64,000 nt of DNA from Acinetobacter sp. Ver3 (GCF_000632455.1 NZ_JFYL01000005.1:29913-93912), one strand, 5' to 3'; shown: positions 28,455 through 39,031, counted from the stretch's first letter. Notes: generated by a model not told the origin, from the letters alone. Made by a program: numbers and translations.

Positions 28455-28531
28455 GAATTGACTCGGGTCTGAGCTACGAATATTGTAAGAATCATAATCG
28501 AAATTGAATTAATTTTCTTTGGAAGTTTACG

Positions 28532-29803
28532 TTGAATGCGCCTAGACAAGGGCTATTTGCTAGCCTGCTGATTGTAAGTTTTGCCTTGCATACCTTTTTA
28601 TTGGTTATTGCAACGACACATCAATTAAATGAAAACCGTGCAAGCCAAGGTTTGCTAATGACGACTCAACTGGTCGCAGATAGCTTAACTGAACTTGAAC
28701 CTGCTAATACTGTATCTCTTGCCTTATTAGCCAATCGCTATGCAACGAATCCAAGTGTTGCATATATACGTATTCTTGGCACAGGAGATCAAGTTCTCGC
28801 AACTGCAGGCTTGTCTAAGACGCGTCAGGGTGAAATCTTCGTTCGAGATGCACTACAAAATGAAAAGAAAATTGGCAGTGTGGAAATCACATTGGTTAAA
28901 CCAAGTATCGGTGAAATATTAAGAACACAATGGCTGGCAATCCTCTCTTCACTCTTTATTCATGGCTTATTATGGTTGGCTTATCGTGCCATTGCTCGCC
29001 CTACGCGTAGCGAATATCTTGCGAGATTAAATAATGAGTCCCGTTTACGTCATGAGATCAAGCTGCTCACTGAAGCATTAGAACTGGAAAAGAGTCAGCC
29101 TAAACAACCTCATACGCCAGAGCAAAATAAAGAACAAGCTGCAATTACGCCAAAAGTACCGACTCTGCAGTTAAATCAGGATGCTTTATCACTGAATATC
29201 CAATTTTATGATCCGAAACAATTAATTAATACGGTCAACAAATCTGTCTCTTTACCTTATTTTAATTTATGTCAAATTTTCTTAAATAAGAGTATCGAAC
29301 TGTGTACAGCGCATTATCATTTGAATGTTGATGATATCGTTGTGAATCGTAGTTTTGATCAACAAGGCGCTGTCATCAGTATTTCTTCACTCAAGAATAA
29401 CTCGATTGCTTGCATCTTAATGATTGGTTCGGTGTTTCAATTATTGTCAGAAGTACTCTATAAACGTTACCGTGAGGATAAACGGTTCGTATTACAAACG
29501 CGCTGTGCTGTAACCGCCCCAGTGGAGGCAATGCAACTCGATTCAGTACAAGCTGCGGAAAGACTCACACATCACCTGATTGCGAAAGAAATGGCGCTAT
29601 ATTTGACCCACGATCAGTTAAAGCATATTGGTGAATGCTATCAATTGGTTCCGATGCCGAATCCAACCAGTGTGTTAACACGTCACGCTTTCATGATTAA
29701 TGGTATGAACGAAGCCTGTGCCGAACTCGCACAAAATATCCGTACTGAGATTTTGAAAGGCAAAGCCCAAAGCTCCTCGACGGATCGTACAATCAGCTCT
29801 TAA
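28532..29803 (+). CDS. Smp/AhpA-like membrane protein
   Basis: A 423-residue inner-membrane protein starting at TTG, supported by GGAAG eight bases upstream. The first helix (about 8-28) and the second (about 131-150) enclose a roughly 100-residue periplasmic domain. A long cytoplasmic part follows, starting with a helical, Glu/Lys-rich linker. The arrangement, and the divergent serB neighbour, match the SMP family (YtjB in E. coli). The C-terminal region is much less conserved. The molecular role is unknown. Confidence 0.72.
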   Translation: MNAPRQGLFASLLIVSFALHTFLLVIATTHQLNENRASQGLLMTTQLVADSLTELEPANTVSLALLANRYATNPSVAYIRILGTGDQVLATAGLSKTRQGEIFVRDALQNEKKIGSVEITLVKPSIGEILRTQWLAILSSLFIHGLLWLAYRAIARPTRSEYLARLNNESRLRHEIKLLTEALELEKSQPKQPHTPEQNKEQAAITPKVPTLQLNQDALSLNIQFYDPKQLINTVNKSVSLPYFNLCQIFLNKSIELCTAHYHLNVDDIVVNRSFDQQGAVISISSLKNNSIACILMIGSVFQLLSEVLYKRYREDKRFVLQTRCAVTAPVEAMQLDSVQAAERLTHHLIAKEMALYLTHDQLKHIGECYQLVPMPNPTSVLTRHAFMINGMNEACAELAQNIRTEILKGKAQSSSTDRTISS

Positions 29804-29824
29804 TTAGATTAAATTTTAATAAGT

Positions 29825-29864
29825 AAACCAGATTTGATGCTAAGTTAAATCTGGTTTTTCTTTT
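29825..29864 (+). terminator. Terminator after Smp-like gene
   Basis: A stem AAACCAGATTT/AAATCTGGTTT with an 11-base loop followed by a T-rich run. Confidence 0.85.
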
Positions 29865-30087
29865 TAAAAGCTCACAGTCGTGAAAAGTTAGACTAAGCGT
29901 CTAGTTTGTATACAAAATTGCTCTTTTGGTAATTTTATCTCTCTTTTCAATGTGCTATGAAGGTGTATGTTTGACTGTGTTGAATGGTACAGTCATAACC
30001 ATAGGCAAACTGACTAAAAAAGCGTTAGACTATGGCGCAACAAATTTATTCAAATGTCAGAATGACATAACAAAAAGGTGAAGGTTG

Positions 30088-31209
30088 ATGTCGCTCAATA
30101 CTGTAGAAGAACTTGTAGCAGATATCCGTGCAGGAAAAATGGTCATCCTGATGGATGATGAAGATCGTGAAAATGAAGGCGACCTCGTTATTGCTGCAAC
30201 GCACGTACGACCTGAAGACATTAATTTCATGATCACGCATGCTCGTGGCTTGGTTTGCTTAACGTTAAGTCGTGAACGCTGCAAACAATTAAATTTACCG
30301 TTAATGGTTGATGCGAATGGCGCTCAACACGGGACAAACTTCACGCTTTCTATTGAAGCTGCAAATGGCATTTCTACAGGTATTTCTCCAGCAGAACGTG
30401 CGCACACGATTCAAACAGCAGTTGCGGCACATGCAAAACCAGCAGATATCGTTCAACCAGGCCATATTTTCCCACTCATGGCACAACCAGGTGGTGTGCT
30501 CCATCGTGCAGGTCATACCGAAGCAGGTTGTGATTTAGCTCGTCTTGCAGGTCTTGAACCTGCGTCTGTGATTTGTGAAATTATCAATGAAGACGGGACT
30601 ATGGCCCGTCGTGCTGACCTTGAAATTTTTGCTGAAAAACACGGTCTAAAAATTGGTACAATTGCTGATCTTATTCACTACCGCATGACCAATGAACAAA
30701 CGGTAGAGCGTTTGGATCAACAAAAACTCGATACCGAGTATGGTACTTTTGATCTTTACCGTTATCGTGAAGTCGGGAATCCTGATATTCATTTGGCATT
30801 GGTTAAAGGTCAACCTGAAGAAGGTGTGACGACTGTTCGCGTTCATGGCTTCAATCCAGCGCGAGACTTATTAAAACTTAATAAGCAAGATGGTGAAGCA
30901 GCTTGGAACTTAGATCGTGCTTTAAAAGAAATTGCTCAAAGCGATCGTGGTGTCTTGGTATGGATTGGACAACGTCAGCCGTCTGATTTAGGTCCAGCAT
31001 TAGAAGCATTAACTGCGCCAAAACCAGCCAAGTCAAATGCTGCCTTATCTCAGCAATACCAAACTATTGGTGTGGGTGCACAAATTTTACGTGATTTAGG
31101 CGTACAGAAAATGAAGCTCCTGAGCTCACCTTTACGCTTCAATGCATTGTCTGGCTTTAATTTAGAAGTGGTCGAATACATCACAGCTGATCAGAGCTCT
31201 CATTCATAA
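30088..31209 (+). CDS. ribBA: 3,4-dihydroxy-2-butanone-4-phosphate synthase with degenerate RibA domain (RibBX)
   Basis: A 373-residue protein from the ATG at 30088, with AAGGTGAAGG upstream; a TTG one codon earlier is unlikely. The N-terminal RibB domain (about 1-200) has the acidic loop DDEDRENEGD and the RAGHTEAGCDL segment and is intact. The C-terminal half is a GTP cyclohydrolase II-like domain, but lacks the zinc-binding cysteines and the catalytic arginine region. It is therefore not a working RibA. This is the RibBX variant known in many proteobacteria; the second domain's role is unsettled. ribH follows 24 bases later. Confidence 0.94.
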   Translation: MSLNTVEELVADIRAGKMVILMDDEDRENEGDLVIAATHVRPEDINFMITHARGLVCLTLSRERCKQLNLPLMVDANGAQHGTNFTLSIEAANGISTGISPAERAHTIQTAVAAHAKPADIVQPGHIFPLMAQPGGVLHRAGHTEAGCDLARLAGLEPASVICEIINEDGTMARRADLEIFAEKHGLKIGTIADLIHYRMTNEQTVERLDQQKLDTEYGTFDLYRYREVGNPDIHLALVKGQPEEGVTTVRVHGFNPARDLLKLNKQDGEAAWNLDRALKEIAQSDRGVLVWIGQRQPSDLGPALEALTAPKPAKSNAALSQQYQTIGVGAQILRDLGVQKMKLLSSPLRFNALSGFNLEVVEYITADQSSHS

Positions 31210-31233
31210 CTCTTATTAAATATCGAGGTTGCT

Positions 31234-31704
31234 ATGGCGATTCGCCGTATTGAAGGTTTATTACATCTCGCGAGCGAAGATCGTTACGCGATTCTAGTTG
31301 GTCGTTTTAACAGCTTTGTTGTTGAACATTTATTAGAAGGTGCAATTGATACATTGCATCGACATGGTGTTAAAGACGATAATATCACTGTCGTTCACGC
31401 GCCAGGCGCTTGGGAACTTCCGGTTGTGGCGAAAAAACTCGCAAATTCTGGTAAGTTTGATGCGGTAATTGCACTTGGTGCAGTTATTCGCGGTAGCACT
31501 CCTCACTTTGACTTTGTTGCTGGTGAATGTGCAAAAGGCCTTGGTGTTGTTGGTTTAGAAGCTGGTTTACCTGTAATCAATGGCGTATTGACTACAGACA
31601 GCATTGAACAAGCCATCGAGCGTTCAGGTACAAAAGCAGGTAATAAAGGTGGTGAAGCTGCCTTGACTGCAATTGAAATGGTTAACTTGCTAAAGGCGAT
31701 CTAA
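31234..31704 (+). CDS. ribH: 6,7-dimethyl-8-ribityllumazine synthase
   Basis: A 156-residue enzyme for the penultimate step of riboflavin synthesis. The substrate-binding segments are [28 protein letters not shown] and [17 protein letters not shown], with catalytic His in HFDFVA. It would assemble into an icosahedral or pentameric shell. It is followed by nusB three bases later and preceded by ribBX, a common order in gamma-proteobacteria. Confidence 0.97.
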   Translation: MAIRRIEGLLHLASEDRYAILVGRFNSFVVEHLLEGAIDTLHRHGVKDDNITVVHAPGAWELPVVAKKLANSGKFDAVIALGAVIRGSTPHFDFVAGECAKGLGVVGLEAGLPVINGVLTTDSIEQAIERSGTKAGNKGGEAALTAIEMVNLLKAI

Positions 31705-31707
31705 AGC

Positions 31708-32157
31708 ATGTCGCAGACACTCCAAGCTACTTATGCAGCTAAACGCAAAGCACGTCGTTTTGCTGTACAAGGGATTTATGAATGGCAAATGAGCCACAAC
31801 CCTGTGCATGAAATTGAAGCACGTACACGTGCTGAAAATGCCATGCATAAAGTGGATCTCAGCTATTATCACGAGTTGCTCACACAAGTGATTGCAAATC
31901 ATGAAGCATTGGATGCGTTATTAATTCCAGTACTAGATCGTGAGATCTCGGCACTGGACGGCGTTGAATTAGCTACTTTGCGTCTTGGCGCGTATGAATT
32001 GAAAGAGCATCTTGAAATTCCATATCGCGTCGTTCTCGATGAAGCAATTGAATTGGCTAAACACTTCGGCGGTGCAGATAGTCACAAATACATCAATGGT
32101 GTATTAGACCGTTTGGCACAAAGCCTACGTGAAGCAGAAAAGCAACAAGCAAAATAA
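31708..32157 (+). CDS. nusB: Transcription antitermination protein NusB
   Basis: A 149-residue all-helical RNA-binding protein that pairs with NusE to bind boxA in rRNA leaders. The N-terminus is rich in Arg and Lys ([20 protein letters not shown]). The signature LRLGAYEL and the C-terminal [19 protein letters not shown] block are present. It lies between ribH and thiL, as in many gamma-proteobacteria. Confidence 0.97.
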   Translation: MSQTLQATYAAKRKARRFAVQGIYEWQMSHNPVHEIEARTRAENAMHKVDLSYYHELLTQVIANHEALDALLIPVLDREISALDGVELATLRLGAYELKEHLEIPYRVVLDEAIELAKHFGGADSHKYINGVLDRLAQSLREAEKQQAK

Positions 32158-32169
32158 GTTGTTGTTGAA

Positions 32170-33099
32170 ATGGCTGAGTTTTCTATTATTGACACCTATT
32201 TCAATCGACCGAGTTATTCTTCAGTCGATCTAGGTGTCGGTGATGACTCAGCCCTGCTCACCCCGCCTCCACAGCAACAATTGGTCATTTGTGCCGATAC
32301 CCTCGTTGCTGGTCGACATTTCCCCATCGATACAGATCCCCATGCGATTGGATGGAAATCTGTAGCTGTGAATCTTTCAGACATTGCAGCCATGGGTGCA
32401 AAACCTCAAAGCATTCTCTTGGCATTGAGCCTACCCCAAATTGATCATCACTGGCTAAAAGGGTTTAGTCAGGGTTTGTATGATTGTTGCGATCAATTTG
32501 GAGTAAGTTTAATTGGCGGCGACACAACGCAAAGCCCACATCTCACATTATCAGTTACCGCTCTAGGCTGGGTGGATATTGGAAAAGCCGTGCCACGTTC
32601 TGGTGCTCAAGCAGGTGATTTAATCTGTGTATCCGGCACTGTCGGTGATGCTGCATTCGGATTAAAATATCCCGATCATGCTTTAAAAAAACGTCTCGAT
32701 TATCCCACTCCACGTTGTGAACTCGGTCAAGCGCTTAAAGGATTGGCGCATAGTATGATTGACGTATCCGATGGTTTAGCACAAGATCTAGGACATATTC
32801 TCAAAGCATCTCATGTTGGTGCCGACCTACACTTAGATCAACTTCCACTTAGTCCTGCCTTACAAGCATTGCCCAATCAACAAAAATGGCAATTGGCTTT
32901 AGCAGGTGGTGATGATTATGAATTGTGTTTTACCATTCCTTCACCTGCCTTGGATGAATTAAAAGCTCGACACTGCGATACACCGATCACGGTGATTGGT
33001 GTCGTAAAAGAGACTCAGCTATTAGATTTTTATCATCATCAACAACCACAAAAACTAGAATTACAGGGATATCAGCACTTTGCAAAAACAACCAATTAA
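32170..33099 (+). CDS. thiL: Thiamine-monophosphate kinase
   Basis: A 309-residue enzyme that makes thiamine diphosphate. The metal- and nucleotide-binding residues are visible in GVGDDSALL (near residues 22-30), DTLVAGRHFP, GGDTTQSP, IDVSDGLAQDL and GGDDYELCF. The gene overlaps the next, pgpA, by 20 bases. No riboswitch is seen here. Its place after nusB matches E. coli. Confidence 0.96.
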   Translation: MAEFSIIDTYFNRPSYSSVDLGVGDDSALLTPPPQQQLVICADTLVAGRHFPIDTDPHAIGWKSVAVNLSDIAAMGAKPQSILLALSLPQIDHHWLKGFSQGLYDCCDQFGVSLIGGDTTQSPHLTLSVTALGWVDIGKAVPRSGAQAGDLICVSGTVGDAAFGLKYPDHALKKRLDYPTPRCELGQALKGLAHSMIDVSDGLAQDLGHILKASHVGADLHLDQLPLSPALQALPNQQKWQLALAGGDDYELCFTIPSPALDELKARHCDTPITVIGVVKETQLLDFYHHQQPQKLELQGYQHFAKTTN

Positions 33100-33586
33100 T
33101 TTTAAAACGATGACTTGGTCTGAACGTTTCATTGTTTTTTGTGGCGTTGGATTCGGTTCTGGTTTAGCGCCAAAAGCACCTGGTACTTTTGGTTCAGCTT
33201 TTGCCTTGTTGTTTATCCCTGCTTTCATGGCAATAGGTTTTTTGTATAGCACGATTGCCATAATCGTTATGTCATTGATTGGGATATATATTTGTGGAAG
33301 AGCCGCTGATATAATGCGCGTCCATGATGACGGACGAATTGTGTGGGATGAATTTGCGGGTCAATCGATCACGTTTCTCCCTTTAATCTACCTAGGTCTG
33401 ATGAATTGGGTATGGCTTTTTATTGGTTTTGCACTTTTCCGTCTCTTTGATGTTTGGAAACCTTGGCCGATTCGCGTCATTGATCGTCAAGTCGACGGTG
33501 GTTTCGGCATTATGCTTGATGACCTGATCGCAGGTTTGTGGGCAGCACTTTGTATTATAATTTATCTCTATATTGATATGGCTTAA
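33080..33586 (+). CDS. pgpA: Phosphatidylglycerophosphatase A
   Basis: A 168-residue inner-membrane phosphatase for phosphatidylglycerol synthesis. The signature [17 protein letters not shown] is near the N-terminus, and the acidic motif [14 protein letters not shown] in the middle. Four hydrophobic segments are visible. The start is probably TTG at 33080, supported by an AGGGAT site about 10 bases upstream within thiL; the ATG at 33110 has no such site. The overlap suggests coupling with thiL. Confidence 0.93.
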   Translation: MQKQPINFKTMTWSERFIVFCGVGFGSGLAPKAPGTFGSAFALLFIPAFMAIGFLYSTIAIIVMSLIGIYICGRAADIMRVHDDGRIVWDEFAGQSITFLPLIYLGLMNWVWLFIGFALFRLFDVWKPWPIRVIDRQVDGGFGIMLDDLIAGLWAALCIIIYLYIDMA

Positions 33587-33612
33587 GCCAAGCTCCAAAG
33601 AAAGGATGTTGT

Positions 33613-34977
33613 ATGTCAACCACAGTTGTTATTCTTGCTGCAGGTAAAGGGACGCGAATGCGTTCAAAACTACCAAAAGTATTACAGCCTTTAGCAGGAC
33701 GTCCACTCTTAGGGCATGTCATTGAAACCGCAAAAAAAATACAAGCTGAAAATATTATTACTATTTTCGGTCACGGCGGCGCTCTAGTTAAACAAGCATT
33801 TTCGACAGAAAATATTGACTGGGTTGAACAAGCTGAACAACTTGGTACAGGTCACGCTGTTCAAATGACCTTACCGGTATTACCCAAAGATGGTATTTCT
33901 TTAATTTTATCCGGCGATGTGCCTTGTATTACAGCCGATACATTACAAAAATTACTTGAAGCAACACAATCTAAAGGTATTGGCTTAGTCACACTTACAC
34001 TAGACGATGCTTCAGGTTACGGTCGTATCGTGAGAGAAAATGGTAAAATCCAAGCCATTGTTGAACATAAAGATGCTTCTGAAGCGCAACGTTTAATTCA
34101 AGAAATTAATACTGGCATTTATGCAGTAAGCAATGCCAAATTGCACGAGTGGTTGCCACGTCTGAATAATAATAATGCGCAAGGCGAATACTATTTAACA
34201 GATATCGTAGCAATGGCTATTAACGATGGACTCGAAATTGCTTCAGTTGAACCTGCTTTAGCTTTCGAAGTTGAAGGTGTAAATGATCGTGTGCAATTGG
34301 CAGCATTGGAAAGAGAATACCAAAACTACCAAGCGAAATTACTGATGCAGCAAGGTGTACATTTGATCGATCCGAGTCGTTTCGATCTCCGAGGTTCACT
34401 CAAGGTTGGTCAAGATGTGCGTATCGATATCAATGTCATTATCGAGGGCGAATGTGAACTTGGTGACAATGTCGAAATCGGTGCAGGATGTGTAATTAAA
34501 AACTCCAAAATTGCTGCAGGCACGAAAGTTCAACCGTATAGCGTATTTGATTCAGCCATTGTGGGTGAGCAGACTCAAATTGGACCATTCGCACGTTTGC
34601 GCCCTGGTGCTAAATTGGCAAATGAAGTACACATTGGCAATTTTGTTGAAGTGAAAAACACCACCATTGGTTTAGGCTCTAAAGCCAATCATTTTACCTA
34701 CTTAGGTGATGCCGAAGTGGGTGAAGGTTCAAATATCGGCGCGGGTACGATCACATGTAATTACGATGGTGCCAACAAGTTTAAAACGATCATTGGTGAC
34801 CAAGCCTTTATAGGTTCAAACAGCTCTTTAGTCGCGCCAGTCAAAATTGGCAATGGCGCAACAGTTGGTGCTGGATCGACGATTACTCGTGATGTGGATG
34901 ATCATAGTTTAGCGGTAGAACGCTCTAAACAATTTGTGAAAGACAATTATCCACGTCCACAAAAGATTAAGAATTAA
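33613..34977 (+). CDS. glmU: Bifunctional UDP-N-acetylglucosamine synthesis enzyme GlmU
   Basis: A 454-residue enzyme with uridylyltransferase and acetyltransferase activities in the last two steps to UDP-GlcNAc. The N-terminal domain opens [22 protein letters not shown] and has [10 protein letters not shown]. The C-terminal left-handed beta-helix shows hexapeptide repeats ([43 protein letters not shown]). glmS follows 12 bases later, as in E. coli, so the amino-sugar branch is one operon. Confidence 0.97.
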   Translation: MSTTVVILAAGKGTRMRSKLPKVLQPLAGRPLLGHVIETAKKIQAENIITIFGHGGALVKQAFSTENIDWVEQAEQLGTGHAVQMTLPVLPKDGISLILSGDVPCITADTLQKLLEATQSKGIGLVTLTLDDASGYGRIVRENGKIQAIVEHKDASEAQRLIQEINTGIYAVSNAKLHEWLPRLNNNNAQGEYYLTDIVAMAINDGLEIASVEPALAFEVEGVNDRVQLAALEREYQNYQAKLLMQQGVHLIDPSRFDLRGSLKVGQDVRIDINVIIEGECELGDNVEIGAGCVIKNSKIAAGTKVQPYSVFDSAIVGEQTQIGPFARLRPGAKLANEVHIGNFVEVKNTTIGLGSKANHFTYLGDAEVGEGSNIGAGTITCNYDGANKFKTIIGDQAFIGSNSSLVAPVKIGNGATVGAGSTITRDVDDHSLAVERSKQFVKDNYPRPQKIKN

Positions 34978-34989
34978 GGGGATTACAAT

Positions 34990-36828
34990 ATGTGTGGTAT
35001 CGTCGGCGGTGTAGCAGAACGAAGCATAACGAATATTCTAATTGAAGGCTTAAAGCGTCTTGAATACCGTGGTTATGACTCAGCGGGATTAGCTTTAATC
35101 AATGCAGGTCAAGTTTTACGTGAACGTCGTGTCGGTAAAGTTATCAACCTTGAAGAAGCAGTTTCAGAAGCAGCGATCACTGGCGCGCTTGGTATTGCAC
35201 ATACACGTTGGGCTACTCATGGCAAACCTACAGAAAATAATGCACATCCGCATATTTCTGGTCAAGTCGCTGTGGTACATAACGGTATTATTGAAAATTA
35301 CCAAGAGCTTAAAGATGATCTTGAAGCATTAGGATATGTGTTTACATCCCAAACAGATACTGAAGTTGTTGCACACTTAGTTCATGATGCACTGAAGTCT
35401 GCTCCTAACCTGCTTAAAGCCGTTGAACAAGTTGTGCCTCAACTCAAAGGTGCATTTGCACTCGGTATCGTACATACAGATTACCCAAATGAATTGATCA
35501 CTGTTCGTGAAGGTTCACCGCTCGTGATCGGTGTGGGAATTGGTGAGAACTTTATCAGTTCTGATCAATTGGCCCTATTACCGATTACCAATCGTTTTAT
35601 ATACCTTGAAGAAGGTGATATTGCGCGTTTAACACGTGATACGATTGAAGTCTATGTACAAGGTGAGCGCGTTGAACGCCCTGTCAAAGAACTTGATGCG
35701 ACAGTGAGTAATGCTTCAAAAGGTGAATATAAGCATTACATGCTGAAAGAAATTTATGAGCAACCTGAAGCGATCAAGCAAACCATCTCTCAAGCCTTAA
35801 ATGCCGATCACTTACGTGATGATTTTCTTGCAAATGCTGTAGAAGATTTTTCTCAGATTCAGCAAGTTCAAATCATCGCTTGCGGTACCAGTTACCATGC
35901 AGGCATGATCGCAAAATATTGGTTTGAACAACTGATTGATGTACCTTGCCAAGTTGAAATTGCAAGTGAGTTCCGCTATCGCACTCCAGTCATCGTGAAC
36001 AATACACTTTATGTGTGTATTTCTCAATCAGGTGAAACTGCCGACACATTGGCTGCTCTTCGTGATACACAAAAACGTGCCAAAGCGAAAAATATTAATA
36101 TCACCACGATGACGATCTGTAACGTTGCAACATCTTCCATGGTGCGTGAAACAGATTACAGCTTATTGACATTAGCGGGTCCAGAAATTGGGGTTGCGTC
36201 GACCAAAGCATTCACCACACAACTTGCTGCCCTGATGCTTCTCGTGCTTAAGTTCGGTCAAGTTAAACAAACGATTTCTAATGAACAAGTAACAGAAATC
36301 ATTACTGGATTATGGCATACACCTAAAGTGATTCTTGACACATTACAATGTGATAAAGAAATTTTACGCCTATCTGAATTGTTTGTTGAAAAACAACATT
36401 GCCTATTTTTAGGTCGTGGAACACAGTTCCCAATCGCGCTTGAAGGAGCGCTTAAACTGAAAGAAATTTCATATATTCATGCTGAAGGTTATGCAGCTGG
36501 TGAGTTAAAACACGGCCCATTGGCCTTAGTTGATAATGATATGCCTGTTGTCATTCTTGCTCCTCAGGATGATATGCTTGATAAGCTCAAATCAAATATG
36601 GAAGAGGTTCAAGCACGTGGTGGTGAGCTGTTTGTATTTGCAGATGAAAATAGTGGCATTAAGGAAAAAGAGCGCCAACACGTCGTTCAAGTTCCGAGCG
36701 TTTCAGCACTATTATCACCAATCGTATACAGTATTCCTGTGCAGCTTTTGTCCTATCATGTCGCTGTACTACGTGGTACCGATGTAGATCAGCCGCGTAA
36801 CTTAGCTAAGTCAGTTACGGTTGAATAA
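34990..36828 (+). CDS. glmS: Glutamine-fructose-6-phosphate aminotransferase
   Basis: A 612-residue enzyme that makes glucosamine-6-phosphate. The catalytic cysteine is Cys2 in MCGIVGGVAERS. The glutaminase domain spans about 1-230. Two SIS domains follow, with CGTSYHAGMIAKYWFE and STKAFTTQLAALMLL and LGRGTQFPIALEGALKLKEISYIHAEGY. The C-terminal DQPRNLAKSVTVE is the family ending. The leader is only 12 bases after glmU, so no glmS ribozyme fits. Confidence 0.97.
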   Translation: MCGIVGGVAERSITNILIEGLKRLEYRGYDSAGLALINAGQVLRERRVGKVINLEEAVSEAAITGALGIAHTRWATHGKPTENNAHPHISGQVAVVHNGIIENYQELKDDLEALGYVFTSQTDTEVVAHLVHDALKSAPNLLKAVEQVVPQLKGAFALGIVHTDYPNELITVREGSPLVIGVGIGENFISSDQLALLPITNRFIYLEEGDIARLTRDTIEVYVQGERVERPVKELDATVSNASKGEYKHYMLKEIYEQPEAIKQTISQALNADHLRDDFLANAVEDFSQIQQVQIIACGTSYHAGMIAKYWFEQLIDVPCQVEIASEFRYRTPVIVNNTLYVCISQSGETADTLAALRDTQKRAKAKNINITTMTICNVATSSMVRETDYSLLTLAGPEIGVASTKAFTTQLAALMLLVLKFGQVKQTISNEQVTEIITGLWHTPKVILDTLQCDKEILRLSELFVEKQHCLFLGRGTQFPIALEGALKLKEISYIHAEGYAAGELKHGPLALVDNDMPVVILAPQDDMLDKLKSNMEEVQARGGELFVFADENSGIKEKERQHVVQVPSVSALLSPIVYSIPVQLLSYHVAVLRGTDVDQPRNLAKSVTVE

Positions 36829-36847
36829 TTCAATTTGATCTACACTT

Positions 36848-36884
36848 AAAAAGACCGATAATGAAAATTATCGGTCTTTTTTTT
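36848..36884 (+). terminator. Terminator after glmS
   Basis: A 15-base perfect stem AAAAAGACCGATAAT/ATTATCGGTCTTTTT with a GAAA loop, followed by a T-run. It lies just before the next start at 36890. Confidence 0.92.
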
Positions 36885-36889
36885 ATCAA

Positions 36890-37354
36890 ATGAAATATCT
36901 TATCAGTGCATGTTTAGTCGGACATCCAGTTCGCTACGATGGTCAACATTGCCTTCAAGAAAAAATTAAAACGCTGATTGATACCGATCAGGCCGTCGTA
37001 ATCTGCCCTGAAATTTCTGGAGGACTTAGCACTCCCAGAGCCCCTGCTGAAATTCAAAAAGGAACAGGCTCCGATGTTTTGAGTGGCCATGCAAAAGTAT
37101 TTGATCTTTCGGGAAAAGATGTTACCGAAGCATTTATTTTAGGTGCCAAACAGACCTTAGCTTTTGCGAAAAAACATGGGATTACTCATGCGATTTTGAA
37201 AGCTAAAAGTCCATCATGTGGTTTTGGTCAGATTTATGATGGCTCTTTTTCGGGGTCAAAAATAAATGCGGACGGTGTTACAGCAGCGCTTTTAAAGCAA
37301 CATGGTATTCACATCATGACTGAAAAAGAATTTCTAGATCAGTTAATGAAATAA
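36890..37354 (+). CDS. DUF523 family protein
   Basis: A 154-residue protein recognised by YLISACLVGHPVRYDG at the start, CPEISGGLSTPRAPAEI in the middle and AKSPSCGFGQIYDGSFSG. The conserved cysteines (Cys8, one in CPE and one in SPSCG) are typical of DUF523. Function is unestablished. The start lies a few bases after the glmS terminator with no strong ribosome site, so translation may be weak or the leader very short. Confidence 0.85.
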   Translation: MKYLISACLVGHPVRYDGQHCLQEKIKTLIDTDQAVVICPEISGGLSTPRAPAEIQKGTGSDVLSGHAKVFDLSGKDVTEAFILGAKQTLAFAKKHGITHAILKAKSPSCGFGQIYDGSFSGSKINADGVTAALLKQHGIHIMTEKEFLDQLMK

Positions 37355-37360
37355 AATCAG

Positions 37361-38326
37361 CTACTTAATCACATCATCGTCATATTCATGTTTTTTAAGG
37401 TGAGCTTTGTCACGCGTCGCCCAATAACTTGCCAAGACGGGTCCAGAAATATTGTGCCACAAACTAAAAATTGCACTTGGAAGTGCTGTAATGGGGGTTG
37501 CCGCAAAATGAACAGCAGCTAAAGCAACGCCTAAGCCAGAATTTTGCATCCCTACTTCTATCGAAACTGCTTTAGCATCTGCTTGATTGAGCTGCAATAA
37601 TTTTGCAGCCCAATAACCTATAAAATATCCTAATCCATTATGTAAAATTACAACAGCAAGGATCAGTAACCCTGACTGTAAAATTTGCACTTTACTTCCA
37701 GCAATAATCGCAGCCACAATCAATACAATCGCGATGACTGAAACCATAGGCATCATTTCAATATATTGATCTATTTTTTGCTTAAATAGACCGCTCACGA
37801 TCACCCCTAAAATGATAGGGAACAAAATCACTTGCATTACCGATACAAGCATTGCTACCGCATCTATATCAATCCACTGACTCGCTAAGAGATAAAAAAT
37901 CAATGGTGTCAGCAAAGGTGCTAACATCGTTGAAACTGAGGTACACGCGACGGACAAAGCCACATTTGCCTTTGCCATATAAGCAATGACGTTAGATGCT
38001 GTACCTCCGGGACAACATCCAACAAGGAGTACGCCAATGGCAATTTCAGCGGGTAATCGAAATGCTATGCACAAGCCCCATGCCAATAATGGCATCACTA
38101 TAAATTGAGCACCCACCCCAATGGCAACCGCCTTAGGCTGACTGAGAACACTTTTAAAATCTTCCCATGACATGGTCATTCCCATGCCAAACATGATAAT
38201 CCCGAGCATCCAAGTGATATAAGACTTAAGCCAAATAAAAGCTTCTGGCATATACATGGCAATTCCTGCAAAAAGGAGTACCCACAGCGCAAAGGTTTTC
38301 TGCAAGAATTGATTGATGGCTTTCAT
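37361..38326 (-). CDS. Bile-acid:sodium symporter family (BASS) transporter
   Basis: A 321-residue inner-membrane protein with about nine to ten hydrophobic helices. The crossover helix region GCCPGGTASNVIAYMAKANVALSVACTSVSTML is the BASS signature, and IEVGMQNSGLGVALA is the second. Bacterial members carry sodium with organic anions such as pantoate or pyruvate-like acids rather than bile acids. It is convergent with the DUF523 gene and lies downstream of nicotinamidase by 51 bases. Confidence 0.9.
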   Translation of the reverse strand: MKAINQFLQKTFALWVLLFAGIAMYMPEAFIWLKSYITWMLGIIMFGMGMTMSWEDFKSVLSQPKAVAIGVGAQFIVMPLLAWGLCIAFRLPAEIAIGVLLVGCCPGGTASNVIAYMAKANVALSVACTSVSTMLAPLLTPLIFYLLASQWIDIDAVAMLVSVMQVILFPIILGVIVSGLFKQKIDQYIEMMPMVSVIAIVLIVAAIIAGSKVQILQSGLLILAVVILHNGLGYFIGYWAAKLLQLNQADAKAVSIEVGMQNSGLGVALAAVHFAATPITALPSAIFSLWHNISGPVLASYWATRDKAHLKKHEYDDDVIK

Positions 38327-38377
38327 TTAAAAAGTTCACTTATTGGATTAACGACGTATGATCTTGAACCATGACCT

Positions 38378-39031
38378 TTAAATGGTCTGCGCTGAATGCC
38401 TGAGAGTCATTAGTTCTTTGGCGTAAATTCGTTTCACACCTTGTGCAAGCATTTCTTGCCATGCATGTTGTAAAGAACCATTTAAATCGATGCCTTTGGT
38501 CGCATCTGACACGACATAACTATTAAAACCTAATTTTGCAGCATCAATTGCTGTCCAAGCCACGCAAAAATCAGTGGCAATCCCGACAATGAAGACATCA
38601 CGAATTCCACGCTCATGCAGATATCCTGCTAAGCCAGTCGATGTTCGATGATCAGCTTCTAAAAAGGCAGAATAACTATCAATATGCGGATGAAAACCTT
38701 TACGAATGACCAACTGCGCTTTGGATATATTCAAGTCTGGATGAAAATCTGCATCATGTGTACCCTGCACACAATGTGAAGGCCATAACACCTGGCGACC
38801 ATAAGCTAATTCAATCGTCTCATAAGCAGACTTTCCAGGATGATTTTCAAAAAATGAAATATGGTCTTGAGGATGCCAATCTTGGGTAAGGACAACATTG
38901 TCAAAATGCCGAGCAAGTGAATTAATGGTTGGAATAATTTGATCTGAATTTGCTACCGCCAAATTTCCCCCAGGGGTAAATCCATTCTGAACATCAACAA
39001 CGATAAGTACACTTTGTTGTGGTTGGAACAT
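38378..39031 (-). CDS. pncA: Nicotinamidase
   Basis: A 217-residue amidohydrolase that turns nicotinamide into nicotinate for PncB. The catalytic triad is Asp13, Lys111 and Cys156 (in ATDFCVAWTA). The metal site is Asp51, His53 and His86. Length and motifs match isochorismatase-fold PncA. A GGGAG site lies nine bases before the start. It is followed on the same strand by a BASS transporter. Confidence 0.94.
   Translation of the reverse strand: MFQPQQSVLIVVDVQNGFTPGGNLAVANSDQIIPTINSLARHFDNVVLTQDWHPQDHISFFENHPGKSAYETIELAYGRQVLWPSHCVQGTHDADFHPDLNISKAQLVIRKGFHPHIDSYSAFLEADHRTSTGLAGYLHERGIRDVFIVGIATDFCVAWTAIDAAKLGFNSYVVSDATKGIDLNGSLQHAWQEMLAQGVKRIYAKELMTLRHSAQTI

Noticed and set aside
29865..30087. 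FMN riboswitch before ribBX
   Set aside because: The conserved RFN element blocks are not visible in this spacer.
34978..34989. glmS ribozyme
   Set aside because: Only 12 bases separate glmU and glmS, far too few for the ribozyme, which is also typical of Gram-positive bacteria.
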